Assembly (NCBI GenBank): GCA_036258735.1
Contig: DATADC010000073.1
Location: forward strand, 19,217-83,216
Source: JAPSGM01 sp036258735
Lineage (GTDB): Bacteria > Chloroflexota > Limnocylindria > QHBO01
Direction of reading: 5' to 3'
DNA length: 64,000 nt
Shown: positions 1 to 8,131 of the stretch, piece after piece
Layout: each line of letters begins with the position of its first letter
Position numbering within the stretch: position 1 is the stretch's first letter
Notes under the pieces: generated by a model
The model's input: the letters and a program-made list of their open reading frames with translations, nothing else
What the model was told of the DNA's origin: nothing
The model's database searches: none
Position numbers and translations under genes: made by a program

Positions 1-1585
1 GGTCGGTGGGCAGAAAGATCTTGTCGTCGCCGGCGAAGTCGAGCTGGAGGTACTCCTTGGTGGCACCGCCGTATTCGCGCTGTGTCATGCCCACGTAGCG
101 CGCGATGCCGTGGTCGACGTGCACGACCAGGTCGCCGGGCTCCAGTTTGCCGATGAGGTCGCGCGTGACGACCCGCTTGGCCGCGGTCAGCCGGCGCACA
201 CGAGTGGCCCCGAACAGCTCCCGGTCGGTCAGCAGCAGCAGGCTGGTCGGCTGGTGGGCGAAACCGCCCGACAGTGACCCGGACACCAGGCCGATGCCGC
301 CCGGCGGCGGCACGCCGCGGAGCTCTGCCGACGGCGGCGACGGCAGGCCAGCCTCCTCCAGAAGCTCCCCGACGCGGCTGGCCTGGTCGGTGCTGATCAC
401 CAGGCGGTTGCCTGCTGCCGCCAGCTGGCCAAGCCACCCTCCCAGGCGATCAGCTCGCCCGGGCAGCGCGGGCGCCGGCGCGTACCCGAGGTCGGATCCG
501 TGCTGTTCGTCCAGCACCTCGGCTGCGCGCGCGGCGAGCGACTGCATCACCGCGCCGGCGTCGTACGGGAGCGGCCAGCCCTCGGGAAGCTCGCCTTCGT
601 CGGCCAGGGCCGCCAGGCGCTGCCCGGCTCGTACGTCGAGGTCGTCCGCGATCGCCTGCAGCTCGTCCGGGTCGGCGAGGACGAGGTGAGCGTCGGTGGG
701 CAGGTGCTCGATCGCGGCACCTGCGGTCAGGAAGGCCGCCCAGGTCTCGGCGGCCTCCCCCAGGTCGCCCTGCTCCAGGCGCGCTAGGTCCGAGCGCAGC
801 ATGTCCGTGTCGTCGCCGCCGACGCGTTGCGCCAGAGCCTGCGCGAGCGTCGACCAGCCCTCCTCGGGCAGAAACTCGCTGGCCGGCAGGAACGTCGCGC
901 TTTCCAGCCGCCGCCGGCTGCCCTGGGTCATGGGGTCGAAGGTGCGGATCGACTCCACCTCGTCGCCGAACATCTCGACGCGGACCGGGTCAGTCGCGCC
1001 CGGCGGCCAAACGTCCACGATGCCGCCGCGAGAGGCGTACTCGCCGACACCGCTGACCTCCATGACCGTGTCGTAGCCGCCGGACACCAGCCCGGTGAGC
1101 AGGGCACGCTGCGCCAGCCGCTCGCCGACCGCCGCGCTGATCGTTCCGGCGACCAGCTGAGCCGCAGAGAGCGTCCGCTGGACCAGGGCCAGGAGCGGTG
1201 CCACGAGCACGAGCTCTCGCGGCGCACCGGCCAGCAGCGACAGCACCTCCAGCCGCTCTGCGGACTCGTCGTGCTCGGGCAGGGCTCGCTCCAGGGGCAA
1301 AGCCGCCCGCTCGGGAAGGACCCGGACGGCGCCATGCGGCAGCCAGGCCGACAGGTCGTCGGCGATGCGGTGCGCCTCCTCGTCGTTGCGGACCACGACC
1401 GCAAGCGGAAGCTTCGCCGGCACCGTGGCTCGACGGGCGGCGAGGTGACCTGCCCGCGCCGCCGCGGGGACACGCAGCCGTCCAGGCGCGGGCAGCACCG
1501 AGGCCAGCGTCTCCGCCAGCACGGAGACGCGGCGATCCGCGCCGCCGCGCTGCACCGGCGTCGGCCGGCGGCGGGTGGCGGTCAC
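1..1585 (-). CDS. mfd: Transcription-repair coupling factor Mfd, N-terminal part (cut by window edge)
   Basis: Mfd is an ATP-dependent translocase that removes stalled RNA polymerase at lesions and recruits UvrA. About 528 residues are visible, read leftwards off the edge. They cover the UvrB-like N-terminal domains, including GYDTVMEVSGVGEYASRGGI followed by a stretch on the pattern DVWPPG, PVRVEMFGDEVESIR, and then the start of the RNAP-interaction (CarD-like) domain with PGDLVVHVDHGIARY. The helicase motor lies outside the window. The start chosen is the GTG at 1585, whose GTGA overlaps the TGA stop of pth, so the two are translationally coupled. The order pth-mfd is common in many bacteria. 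The identification is firm; the exact N-terminus is less so, since the first 25 residues are not conserved. Confidence 0.95.
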   Translation of the reverse strand, partial: MTATRRRPTPVQRGGADRRVSVLAETLASVLPAPGRLRVPAAARAGHLAARRATVPAKLPLAVVVRNDEEAHRIADDLSAWLPHGAVRVLPERAALPLERALPEHDESAERLEVLSLLAGAPRELVLVAPLLALVQRTLSAAQLVAGTISAAVGERLAQRALLTGLVSGGYDTVMEVSGVGEYASRGGIVDVWPPGATDPVRVEMFGDEVESIRTFDPMTQGSRRRLESATFLPASEFLPEEGWSTLAQALAQRVGGDDTDMLRSDLARLEQGDLGEAAETWAAFLTAGAAIEHLPTDAHLVLADPDELQAIADDLDVRAGQRLAALADEGELPEGWPLPYDAGAVMQSLAARAAEVLDEQHGSDLGYAPAPALPGRADRLGGWLGQLAAAGNRLVISTDQASRVGELLEEAGLPSPPSAELRGVPPPGGIGLVSGSLSGGFAHQPTSLLLLTDRELFGATRVRRLTAAKRVVTRDLIGKLEPGDLVVHVDHGIARYVGMTQREYGGATKEYLQLDFAGDDKIFLPTD

Positions 1586-2190
1586 CCGGGCGCCGCCGCC
1601 AGGTCGAGGCCGTTGAAGGCGTTCATGGCCGCGTCGACGCCATCGCGCAGCCACCGCTCTGCCGCGTCCGCCGCGGCCGCGATCGCCGCGCTCGCCAGCT
1701 CCTGCTCGTCGGACCGGAACGTCGAGAGCACGTGGTCCACGGTCGCGCGCGACGTGCCGGGCCGCCCGATCCCCACCCGTAGCCGCGCGAACTCCGTGCC
1801 ACCCAACGCGTCGATGATGCTGCGCAGACCGTTGTGGCCGCCCGCCGAACCGTCGCGCCGCAGGCGGAGGCGTCCGAGCGGGAGATCCACGTCGTCGGCG
1901 ACGACCAGCACGTCGCCAGCGACATCCACGTCGGTCTGGCGGATGGCGGCGCGCAGCGCGCCGCCGGAGAGGTTCATGTAGCGCATCGGCTTCACCAGCA
2001 GCACGCGCTCCGAGCCAGCCTCGTTCCCAAGGTCCAAGCCAACCTCCAGCTGCGCCGCGCCGTCTCGGACGCGCCCCTGCCCGGTGAGGCCCCATCGGTC
2101 GGCCAGCAGGTCGACCACCCGGAATCCAACGTTGTGCCGCGTGAGCCGGTAGCGCTCGCCCGGGTTGCCGAGGCCGCAGATGACCTTCAC
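1582..2190 (-). CDS. pth: Peptidyl-tRNA hydrolase
   Basis: Pth releases tRNA from prematurely dissociated peptidyl-tRNA in the cytoplasm. The 202-residue product starts VKVICGLGNPG and carries the family's catalytic landmarks: Asn in GLGNPG, His in TRHNVGF, Asp in DDVDLP and the GGHNGL segment. The length is normal for the family (about 190). I placed the start at the GTG at 2190 because the first conserved strand follows immediately; an open frame continues upstream to 2406 but overlaps the divergent oxidoreductase gene. A TACCAT box lies 6 nt upstream, so the mRNA may be leaderless. The 3' end overlaps the mfd start. Confidence 0.95.
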   Translation of the reverse strand: MKVICGLGNPGERYRLTRHNVGFRVVDLLADRWGLTGQGRVRDGAAQLEVGLDLGNEAGSERVLLVKPMRYMNLSGGALRAAIRQTDVDVAGDVLVVADDVDLPLGRLRLRRDGSAGGHNGLRSIIDALGGTEFARLRVGIGRPGTSRATVDHVLSTFRSDEQELASAAIAAAADAAERWLRDGVDAAMNAFNGLDLAAAPG

Positions 2191-2196
2191 CGGCCG

Positions 2197-2206
2197 ATGG
2201 TAGCCT
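2197..2206. promoter_or_regulatory. Overlapping divergent -10 boxes of pth and the FAD oxidoreductase
   Basis: The two start codons are only 21 bp apart. On the minus strand TACCAT (2202-2197) is 6 nt from the pth GTG; on the plus strand TAGCCT (2201-2206) is 5 nt from the ATG at 2212. The boxes share two bases, so the polymerases could not occupy both at once. No -35 match is evident on either side. Confidence 0.45.
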
Positions 2207-2211
2207 GCCCC

Positions 2212-3375
2212 ATGGCCCACGCCCCGAGCCCGGACGTCGCCATCATCGGAGGCGGCATCATCGGGTGTTCGGCGGCCGCCATGCTGGCCGAGCGCGGGGC
2301 GCGCGTGGTCCTGTTCGAGGGCTCGGCCATCGGTGCCGGCGCATCGGGGCGCAACCTCGGCGTTCTCCAGCACCCGTTTGACCCGGTGCTCGGCACGCTC
2401 TTTCATGACAGCCTGGACCGATACCGCCGGCTGGCGGCCGAGGCCGACTCCGGCTTCCAGCTCGCCGATCGCCCCGCCGGCCTCTTACTGCTGAACCCCG
2501 ACGCGGACGCCTCGCGCGCACAGGTGCGACGCCTGGCCGAGGCAGTCCCCGAGCTTGCGCCTTCGTTCATGGACCCCGACGCGGTGGCAGCCGCCGAGCC
2601 GGCGTTGACCCCGGGCTTCGCTGCTTGCCGCCTGGAGACCGGCTACCCGGTGCCGCCCGGCTCGGCGACGGCTGGGTGGGCCCGGCTGGCGGAACGGCTC
2701 GGTGCGCAGGTACGGGTGGGCACCAGCGCCGAGCCGTCGTGGGCGGACGGGCAGCGCGTCGTGGGCGTGCGGCAGTCCGATGGTGAAGTGGTCGCCGCCG
2801 GTACCGTCCTCGTGGCGGCCGGTCCGTCGGCGCCGCCCCTGGCCGATCCGGGCGGGACGTGGCAGCCGATAACGCGTACGTGGGGCGTCACCGTCCAGGT
2901 TCGGCTCGGCGACCTTGCTCCCCGCCATGTCGTGGAACAGGACGAGGTGGACGCGGTGAACCGTCCGGCGCGAGCAGCCGAGCGCGCGGCGGCCACGAGC
3001 GAGGCGGAGCCCGAGACCCTGTTCTCGATCGCCAGCGCCAGCGGCGTCTCCACGCTCGGCTCGACGTTCCTCCCCGCCGAGCCCGATCCCGACCGGGTGG
3101 CTGAGCTGCTCGTCCGTCGCAGCGCGACCTACCTTCCCGCGCTGGCAACCGCGCCGATCGTCGAGGTGCGCCTCTGCGCGAGGCCGCAATCGGTGGACGG
3201 CCGCCCGTTCGTCGGCCGCGTGCCGTGGGCCGAGGGGCTGTACGTGTGCGCCGGCCACGGGCCGTGGGGCATCTCGACAGGACCGGCGTCGGCCGCCCTG
3301 ATCGTCGACGCGCTCCTCACCGGAACGGAGGCCCGCATCCCGCTGCCCCTCAGGGCTGACCGCGCACCAGGCTGA
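2212..3375 (+). CDS. FAD-dependent oxidoreductase, DAO (glycine/D-amino acid oxidase-like) family
   Basis: The 387-residue protein begins with a Rossmann dinucleotide motif (DVAIIGGGIIGCSAAAMLAERGARV, quoted here only as GGGIIG at residues ~11-16), followed by an acidic residue at the end of strand 2 (FEGS) and the C-terminal GHGPWGISTGPASAALIVD segment that contacts FAD in this family. It matches the DAO/ThiO/GlcD type of flavoprotein oxidising a secondary or primary amine. The substrate cannot be told from sequence. ATG 2212 is preferred; ATG 2197 in frame would add five residues but overlaps the putative -10 box. It is monocistronic and divergent from pth. Confidence 0.8.
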   Translation: MAHAPSPDVAIIGGGIIGCSAAAMLAERGARVVLFEGSAIGAGASGRNLGVLQHPFDPVLGTLFHDSLDRYRRLAAEADSGFQLADRPAGLLLLNPDADASRAQVRRLAEAVPELAPSFMDPDAVAAAEPALTPGFAACRLETGYPVPPGSATAGWARLAERLGAQVRVGTSAEPSWADGQRVVGVRQSDGEVVAAGTVLVAAGPSAPPLADPGGTWQPITRTWGVTVQVRLGDLAPRHVVEQDEVDAVNRPARAAERAAATSEAEPETLFSIASASGVSTLGSTFLPAEPDPDRVAELLVRRSATYLPALATAPIVEVRLCARPQSVDGRPFVGRVPWAEGLYVCAGHGPWGISTGPASAALIVDALLTGTEARIPLPLRADRAPG

Positions 3376-3464
3376 ACGGCCCACGTTCGCAGCGCTGCTG
3401 TTGGCGTGGGTGGTTGCGCCGTCCGAGCCCGGCGCCAGCGAGGCGAGCTGACCCGGCGCCCCGT

Positions 3465-4052
3465 CTAGGCGCCCGTCGAGACCGCGTGGCCCGCTCGGTC
3501 GAAGAGTGAGCCGGGCTTCCAGGGCACGTCGCGGTGCCTGCGGTGCAGCGCCGCGAGCACATGCCGCTCGACGCCGCGCATCGCCGCCTCCTCGTCCAGC
3601 TCGGCGTGGTCGTGGCCGAGCAGGTGCAGGCAGCCGTGGATGGTGAGCAGGACCAGCTCCTCGGGGACGCTCCAGTTTCCCTCTGACGCCTGGCGCACCG
3701 CCTGGTCGACGTCGAGCACCACGTCCCCCAGGAGGAGCGGGCCCGGTGGCGTGATGCCGTCGTCATCGGCGAGGTGCGAGTGGCGGCCGTTCACCGTCCA
3801 CTCGTGCAGCGGAAAGGCGAGCACGTCGGTTGGGCCGCGCTCGCCCATGTGATCGAAGTTGAGCCGGGTCATCTCGCGGTCGCTGCACAGCGTGACCTCG
3901 ACCTCGACCTCCCCGTCGTCCAGCGCCGCGCGCGCGGTCTCGGCGACGGCCGACTCCAGCAGCGAATGCAGCTGTGCCACCAGCATTGGCTCGATGGCCG
4001 CCTGCAGCTGCTCGCGCCCGATGTGGTCGTGGAACGTGACGCTGCACTCCAT
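3465..4052 (-). CDS. ybeY: Endoribonuclease YbeY (rRNA maturation / ribosome quality control)
   Basis: YbeY is a zinc metalloprotein needed for 16S rRNA 3'-end maturation. The 195-residue product carries the diagnostic HGCLHLLGHDH metal motif (about residues 139-149) and the upstream GPTDVLAFPL segment typical of the family. It is longer than the usual ~150 residues, with a slightly extended N-terminus and a C-terminal tail of about 30 residues. It is the last gene of the rpsU-yqeY-pgpH-ybeY unit, 59 bp after pgpH, a neighbourhood conserved in Firmicutes and Chloroflexota. Confidence 0.93.
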   Translation of the reverse strand: MECSVTFHDHIGREQLQAAIEPMLVAQLHSLLESAVAETARAALDDGEVEVEVTLCSDREMTRLNFDHMGERGPTDVLAFPLHEWTVNGRHSHLADDDGITPPGPLLLGDVVLDVDQAVRQASEGNWSVPEELVLLTIHGCLHLLGHDHAELDEEAAMRGVERHVLAALHRRHRDVPWKPGSLFDRAGHAVSTGA

Positions 4053-4111
4053 GGCGCGGCCATCGTAGGTGAGGGCCGTGCACGGCTCAAGATCGCGTGA
4101 AGAATGCTGGA

Positions 4112-6238
4112 TTAGGCGCCGTCGCGCCGCTGCTGTTCACGCTGCTGCTCGAGAGGAACCACGTTGTCGGGGTACTTGATGCGGCTGTGGTACATCCCCA
4201 GCAGCTGCTGGACGAAGGCTTCCTTGATCTGGGCGATGTTCTTCAGCGTCAGGTCGGCGTCGTCCAGCTGCCCGTCGTCCAGGCGCGCGTCGACGATGCG
4301 GTCGACCATGGCCCTGATGCTGCGCTCGTCCTTGTCGTCGAGCGAGCGGACGGAAGCCTCCACGCCGTCGGCCAGCATCAGGATGGCCGCTTCCCGGCTC
4401 TGCGGCTTGGGGCCCGGGTAGCGGAAGCCGTCCCGGTTGACAACCTCGGCGTTGCCGCCGACCTCGCGCAGGGCCTTGCCGTAGAAGTAGCTCATCACGC
4501 TCGTGCCGTGGTGCTGGGGGATGAAGCCGATGATTTGCACCGGCAGCCCGTGCTCGTAGCCGAGGTCGATGCCATCGCGGATGTGGCTGGCGATGATGCG
4601 AGCGCTGACCTCGGCGGTCAGGTCGTCGTGGATGTTGCGCGCACCGGCCTGGTTCTCGATGAAGGCCAGCGGGTTCTTCATCTTGCCGATGTCGTGGTAG
4701 TAGGCCGCCACGCGCGCCAGCAACGGGTCGGCGCCGATGGTCTCCGCCGCACGCTCGGCGAGGTTCCCGACCATCACGCTGTGGTGGTAGGTGCCCGGCG
4801 TTTCGAGCAGGAGCCGGCGCAGCAGCCGTGACGACGGGTTCGCCAGCTCGAGCAGCTGGAACACGGTCATGATCCCGAACAGGTTGCCGATGACGGCGAA
4901 TGACCCGACGGCCAGTACCACAGACAGCCCCGCGTTCACTGATCCGGCGGCCGCCCCCTGGAGCATGGCGGCCACGTCGCGCTGCTCGAGCAGGCCAAAC
5001 GCGAGCACGACGGCCACGTTGGTGGCTGCCAGCACGAACCCGGTCCGCACGAACGCGTTCAGACGCTCGGCGCCCACGATCGAGGTCAGGGCCGCGATGC
5101 CGCCGGCGAGGGTGTACACGGCCGGCGTCACGGTGTCCTGGTTCATGACGCCCGCCAGGACGGCGAGTGTGACCGCCATGGCGGCCCCCGCGGCGCCATC
5201 CAGCAGGATGGCCGTCAGCAGCACCGTCGCGGCGCTGGGGACGACGTAGGCCCACAGCGTCCGGTCGGCAGAGATCCGCATGGCGACCGCCGTGACGAGC
5301 AGTGACAGCATGAATAGCAGCAACGAGCGGTTGCGGAACCAGATGTTGGGCTCGAAGCGCCACAGGAACCCGATGAGCAGGGCGGACACGAGCACCGCGA
5401 CCAGGGCGTTGCCGGTGAGGGTCGAAGTCTCCAGCCGCGCGCCGGTCAGCCCCAGCTGCTGGAGCTCCTCGACGTCCAGCTCGGTGATCGGCACGCCGGC
5501 CTCGACGACGTTCTGGTTCGGGCGGATCTGGACGACCACCTGCCCGACCCGGTCACGCGCCTCATCCCGCGCAGCCTCGGTCTCCTCCGCGGAGAACTGC
5601 TCGTTGGGAACCAGCAGCTGTGCCGCGATGTCGGCCGCCAGCTGGCGCTGCTCCGGCGCCAGCTCGTGCGTGACGTTCTCGCGCAGCTCCTCGCGAGCCT
5701 GCTCCAGCGCGTCCTCGCGCACGGCGCCGGAGAGCGCGTCCTCCAGGACGACGCGGCCACCCTCGGCGACCTGCTGCCAGGTGGTGAGCGGCATGGTCCG
5801 CAGCGTCGCTCGGTTGGCCTCGCTCAAGATCGCCACGCGGGCGAGCGCCGCCGGTACCTCATCGGCCGGGATCGCGCCCTCGTCACGCTGGCGCAGCACG
5901 TCGGTGATGATCGCCACGGTGGCGTCGTAGTCGCGCAGCTGCTCCTCGCGGATGTCGGCGCGCGGCGCGATGTCGACGTACACCGGCGGCACGTCGTCCG
6001 CCGCAGCCTCCCTGGCCTTCTCCGTCTCGGACGGCGAGACGAACGTCACGCTCCGAGGCGCGCGGATGTCCGCCGGTGGAACGTCGCCCACCTGGAGGTC
6101 GACCTGGCCCGCCGCGAAGCTGACCGAGGCAATGGCCCACAGCGCCAGGGCCAGCAGGCCGCCCACGCCCAGCGCGCGCACCCACGGGCCGCGGCCGCGT
6201 CCCAGCTCCGTCTCGGCCAGCGTGCGCGGGATGAACAC
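4112..6238 (-). CDS. pgpH: 7TM-HD family phosphodiesterase (PgpH-like, predicted c-di-AMP hydrolase)
   Basis: This is a 708-residue inner-membrane protein. Residues ~25-45 form a first transmembrane helix, residues ~50-270 an extracytoplasmic 7TMR-HDED-type domain, then a block of about seven hydrophobic helices (~275-470), and a cytoplasmic HD domain. The HD domain shows TYHHSVMVGNLAERA, then YYHDIGKMKNP with the HD metal ligands, and IPQHHGTSVMSYFY. In Listeria and Bacillus proteins of this architecture hydrolyse cyclic di-AMP; that activity is inferred here. The start is a GTG at 6238, one base after the yqeY stop. PhoH, usually encoded between yqeY and pgpH in Firmicutes, is absent. Confidence 0.9.
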   Translation of the reverse strand: MFIPRTLAETELGRGRGPWVRALGVGGLLALALWAIASVSFAAGQVDLQVGDVPPADIRAPRSVTFVSPSETEKAREAAADDVPPVYVDIAPRADIREEQLRDYDATVAIITDVLRQRDEGAIPADEVPAALARVAILSEANRATLRTMPLTTWQQVAEGGRVVLEDALSGAVREDALEQAREELRENVTHELAPEQRQLAADIAAQLLVPNEQFSAEETEAARDEARDRVGQVVVQIRPNQNVVEAGVPITELDVEELQQLGLTGARLETSTLTGNALVAVLVSALLIGFLWRFEPNIWFRNRSLLLFMLSLLVTAVAMRISADRTLWAYVVPSAATVLLTAILLDGAAGAAMAVTLAVLAGVMNQDTVTPAVYTLAGGIAALTSIVGAERLNAFVRTGFVLAATNVAVVLAFGLLEQRDVAAMLQGAAAGSVNAGLSVVLAVGSFAVIGNLFGIMTVFQLLELANPSSRLLRRLLLETPGTYHHSVMVGNLAERAAETIGADPLLARVAAYYHDIGKMKNPLAFIENQAGARNIHDDLTAEVSARIIASHIRDGIDLGYEHGLPVQIIGFIPQHHGTSVMSYFYGKALREVGGNAEVVNRDGFRYPGPKPQSREAAILMLADGVEASVRSLDDKDERSIRAMVDRIVDARLDDGQLDDADLTLKNIAQIKEAFVQQLLGMYHSRIKYPDNVVPLEQQREQQRRDGA

Positions 6239-6239
6239 C

Positions 6240-6689
6240 TCAGCCGCTCCCCAGCCGACGCCGGACCAGCTCGGAGACGATTCGCCCGTCCGCCCGGCCC
6301 CTGGTGCGTGGCATGAGCGCGCCCATGACCCTGCCCATGTCCGCCGGCCCGCTCGCGCCGGTCTCGGCCACGGCCTGGTCGACCATGGCCGTCAGCTCGT
6401 CCTCGGGGAGCTGTGCCGGCAGGAACTCGGACAGGATGGCCGCCTCGGCCTCCTCGTCGACCGCCCGCTCCTCGCGGCCGCCGGCCCGGAACTGCTCGAC
6501 CGACTCGCGGCGCTGCTTCAGTTGACGACCCAGCACCTCGACCACTTCCTGATCACTCAGCGGCCGACCCAGCTCGATCTCCCGGTTGTGGGCAGCCGCC
6601 ATGGCCATCCGTAGGGTCGAGGTGCGCCGCTCGTCGCGCGCGCGCATGGCGTCGCGCATGGCGGACTCGATCCGCGTCTGGAGGGTCAT
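6240..6689 (-). CDS. yqeY: GatB/YqeY domain protein
   Basis: The 149-residue protein matches the stand-alone GatB/YqeY family throughout: an N-terminal helical half beginning MTLQTRIESAMRDAMRARD and a C-terminal domain with LSEFLPAQLPEDEL and a GxxMGRVMGALMPRTRGRADG stretch (given as segments). The domain is shared with the tail of the GatB amidotransferase subunit, where it contacts tRNA; the role of the free protein is not established. It lies between rpsU and pgpH, with its stop one base from the pgpH start, and is transcribed with them. Confidence 0.88.
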   Translation of the reverse strand: MTLQTRIESAMRDAMRARDERRTSTLRMAMAAAHNREIELGRPLSDQEVVEVLGRQLKQRRESVEQFRAGGREERAVDEEAEAAILSEFLPAQLPEDELTAMVDQAVAETGASGPADMGRVMGALMPRTRGRADGRIVSELVRRRLGSG

Positions 6690-6774
6690 CGGTTCAGGGA
6701 CGGTGCGGGCGTCATGGGTCTTGGTCTGGACGGATCGACCGGGCCCGCGGTTTGCGGAGTGAGCGTCTGGCGGC

Positions 6775-6951
6775 CTACGCGCGGGTAGCCTTTCGCTTCT
6801 TGGCTTCCTTGCGCTTGCGCTTCACGCTGGGCTTCTCGTAGTGCTCGCGGCGCCGCGCCTCAGCCAGGATTCCCGACTGCTGGATCTTCTTGTTGAAGCG
6901 GCGCAGCGCGCTCTCGAACGTCTCGTTCTCGCCCACGCGGACCTCTGCCAA
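6775..6951 (-). CDS. rpsU: Small ribosomal subunit protein bS21
   Basis: The 58-residue basic protein (MAEVRVGENETFESALRRFN at the start, then a lysine/arginine-rich tail ending KKRKATRA) is bS21, which binds near the anti-Shine-Dalgarno region of 16S rRNA. The start is a TTG at 6951, chosen because the family begins exactly there and an AGAGGAGG ribosome-binding site sits 8 nt upstream; the ATG further upstream is in another frame. It heads the rpsU-yqeY-pgpH-ybeY unit and has its own promoter at 7044-7072. Confidence 0.95.
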   Translation of the reverse strand: MAEVRVGENETFESALRRFNKKIQQSGILAEARRREHYEKPSVKRKRKEAKKRKATRA

Positions 6952-7043
6952 ACGTCTCGCCTCCTCTCTGCTTCGTCATGGCGCCATGAGCGCATGCGCA
7001 GGCGGAAGCCTGTCGCACGCCTGCCCGGCGCACAAGCCCGCGG

Positions 7044-7072
7044 AGTCTAGCAGCGGGGGTGGAGGGGGTCAA
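7044..7072 (-). promoter_or_regulatory. Sigma-70-type promoter of the rpsU operon
   Basis: On the minus strand TTGACC (7072-7067) and TAGACT (7049-7044) are separated by exactly 17 bp. Transcription would begin near 7037, giving a leader of about 85 nt before the rpsU TTG. The box lies in the short gap upstream of rpsU, just past the 3' end of the HIT gene. Confidence 0.7.
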
Positions 7073-7081
7073 CGCGACCCA

Positions 7082-7432
7082 TCACCCCGGTGGCCACGTC
7101 AGGCTGCGGCCGCCGAGCAGATGGAAGTGGAGGTGGAACACGCTCTGCCCCGCCTCGGGCCCAACATTGGTGACGATCCGATATCCGCGTAGGCCCTCCT
7201 GCTCGGCGACACGACGCAGCGCCGAGAAGAGGGCGGCCAACAGGTCGCCATCGTCGTCGCCGAGCTCGGCTGCGGAGGCCACGTGCCGCTTGGGCACGGC
7301 CAGGACATGCGTCGGCGCGCGCGGGTTGATGTCGCGGAAGACGAGGACTCGTTCGTCCATGAGCACCGTCTCGGACGGCACCTCGCCGTCCACGATCCGG
7401 CAGAAGAGGCAGTTCGGATCGCGCTCGTCCAT
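7082..7432 (-). CDS. HIT family protein (HINT-type nucleotide phosphoramidase)
   Basis: The 116-residue protein shows the complete HIT fold signature: CLFCRIVDGEVPSETV near the N-terminus, DINPRAPTHVLAVPKRH in the middle and the catalytic histidine triad QSVFHLHFHLLGG near the C-terminus. HINT enzymes hydrolyse adenosine phosphoramidates or aminoacyl-AMP; the physiological substrate is not known. It is the last gene of the dnaJ-prmA-rsmE unit, 9 bp after rsmE. Length is normal for the family. Confidence 0.92.
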   Translation of the reverse strand: MDERDPNCLFCRIVDGEVPSETVLMDERVLVFRDINPRAPTHVLAVPKRHVASAAELGDDDGDLLAALFSALRRVAEQEGLRGYRIVTNVGPEAGQSVFHLHFHLLGGRSLTWPPG

Positions 7433-7441
7433 GGCCGCAGC

Positions 7442-8131
7442 CTAGGCGAAGTCGCCCGTGCGCGACAAGACGACCGCGGCGGCGGCCACGGCAACCGTCT
7501 CTGACCGCAGGATGCGGCTCCCGAGCGACGCGGTGACCGTGCCGGCGCTCACCGCAACGTGCACTTCATCCTCGGAGAAACCACCCTCGGGGCCGATGAT
7601 GACGCCCGGCGGCGACGGGATTTCGGACAGCCGCGGCGCGCTGGCGCGCTCCAGCAGCAGGACCGAACCGCTGCCGATCGCGTCCGCGAGGCGGACCGGC
7701 TCGTGGACTGGCGGGACCATTCCCCGTTCGGACTGCTCCGCAGCCTCGCGGGCCAGGCCGCGCAGCCGCTCGAGGCGCCGCGGCGACAGGTCCCGGACCA
7801 CGCACCGCTCGCTGACGAACAGCCGGAACTCGGCAACGCCAACCTCGGTCGCGTGGCGCACCACAGGCTCCAGGTGATCGCCACGCAGCAGCGCCTGCCA
7901 GACGGTGAGCCGGTGACCAGGCTCGCCGCCCGCCGGGCCGCGCTCCTCGACCACGCATTCGTCGCCCTCGAGCCGGCACATGGCGGCCTGGCCGCGACCG
8001 TCCAGCAGCACGAACCGGTCGCCCGACCGCATGCGCAGGACGCGCAGCACCTGGTGCCCGATCTCATCGGGCAGCGCAAACCGAGGGCCGGCCATCTCAT
8101 CGGGCCGCACGAAGAAGCGGTGCAGCGTCAC
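7442..8131 (-). CDS. rsmE: 16S rRNA (uracil-1498-N3)-methyltransferase RsmE
   Basis: RsmE is a SPOUT-fold methyltransferase that modifies U1498 in the decoding region of 16S rRNA. The 229-residue protein has the N-terminal PUA-like domain (HQVLRVLRMRSGDRFVLLDG) and the C-terminal knot with IIGPEGGFSEDEV and LGSRILRSETVAV, both diagnostic. I chose GTG 8131, whose GTGA overlaps the prmA stop, over an in-frame ATG at 8158 that lies inside prmA. The prmA-rsmE pairing behind dnaJ is conserved in many Gram-positive lineages. Confidence 0.93.
   Translation of the reverse strand: MTLHRFFVRPDEMAGPRFALPDEIGHQVLRVLRMRSGDRFVLLDGRGQAAMCRLEGDECVVEERGPAGGEPGHRLTVWQALLRGDHLEPVVRHATEVGVAEFRLFVSERCVVRDLSPRRLERLRGLAREAAEQSERGMVPPVHEPVRLADAIGSGSVLLLERASAPRLSEIPSPPGVIIGPEGGFSEDEVHVAVSAGTVTASLGSRILRSETVAVAAAAVVLSRTGDFA

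Noticed and set aside
6860..7072. 70-residue minus-strand frame upstream of rpsU starting MTPSTPAARL
   Set aside because: It overlaps bS21 in another frame and covers the rpsU promoter and leader.
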